DNA of 6,023 nucleotides from an uncultured Veillonella sp. (GTDB taxonomy: Bacteria > Bacillota > Negativicutes > Veillonellales > Veillonellaceae), in the NCBI GenBank assembly GCA_900549845.1, contig URPT01000102.1, positions 1 to 6,023 on the forward strand, in the 5' to 3' direction. Of the stretch, positions 6,023-6,023 are shown piece by piece. The translations under genes and the position numbers were made by a program. The stretch's first letter is position 1; every line of letters begins with the position of its first letter. The notes under the pieces were generated by a model, which searched no databases, was not told the origin of the DNA, and saw only the letters and a list, made by a program, of their open reading frames with translations.

Positions 6023-6023
6023 C

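Overview
The window carries five genes, all on the minus strand and read from right to left: the end of dnaX (DNA polymerase III tau/gamma), a YbaB/EbfC-family nucleoid protein, recR, a small BofA-family membrane protein, and the first 701 codons of a large UvrD/PcrA-type helicase that runs off the left edge. The order dnaX - ybaB (yaaK) - recR - bofA is the classic Bacillota (Firmicutes) arrangement. The long, proline- and acid-rich DnaX and the strong AGGAGG ribosome binding sites also fit that phylum. My impression is a Negativicute such as Veillonella or a relative, but the window does not prove the genus. A few sampled lines give a GC content between the high 30s and low 50s per cent. I see no mobile element, tRNA, rRNA or CRISPR array.

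Right part (3419-6023): dnaX lacks only about 55 N-terminal codons and enters the window just after its P-loop. The clamp-loader AAA+ core is normal. The C-terminal half is unusual: a Pro/Met/Gly repeat linker, an A6 run followed at once by a -1 frame stop, a tau-type C-terminal domain, and then a long acidic low-complexity stretch with recurring D-I-P-V-like motifs before a short conserved-looking tail. A 123-base gap separates it from ybaB. It is the only intergenic space longer than 10 bases, and I find no convincing terminator or promoter in it.

Middle (2113-3295): ybaB, recR and bofA are packed with 0-1 base between stop and start, so they almost certainly share one transcript and are probably translationally coupled.

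Left part (1-2103): this reading frame is open to the window edge. Its first 460 or so residues are a superfamily 1A helicase with motifs Q, I, Ia, Ib, II, III and IV and the start of subdomain 2B. The 2B domain is then interrupted by a complete DEDDh (DnaQ/PolC-epsilon-like) 3'-5' exonuclease domain, after which helicase 2B-like sequence resumes. This helicase with a nested exonuclease is the most interesting object in the window. Its ribosome binding site overlaps the bofA stop codon, which ties it to the dnaX-recR operon and suggests a role in replication-coupled or RecR-dependent recombinational repair.
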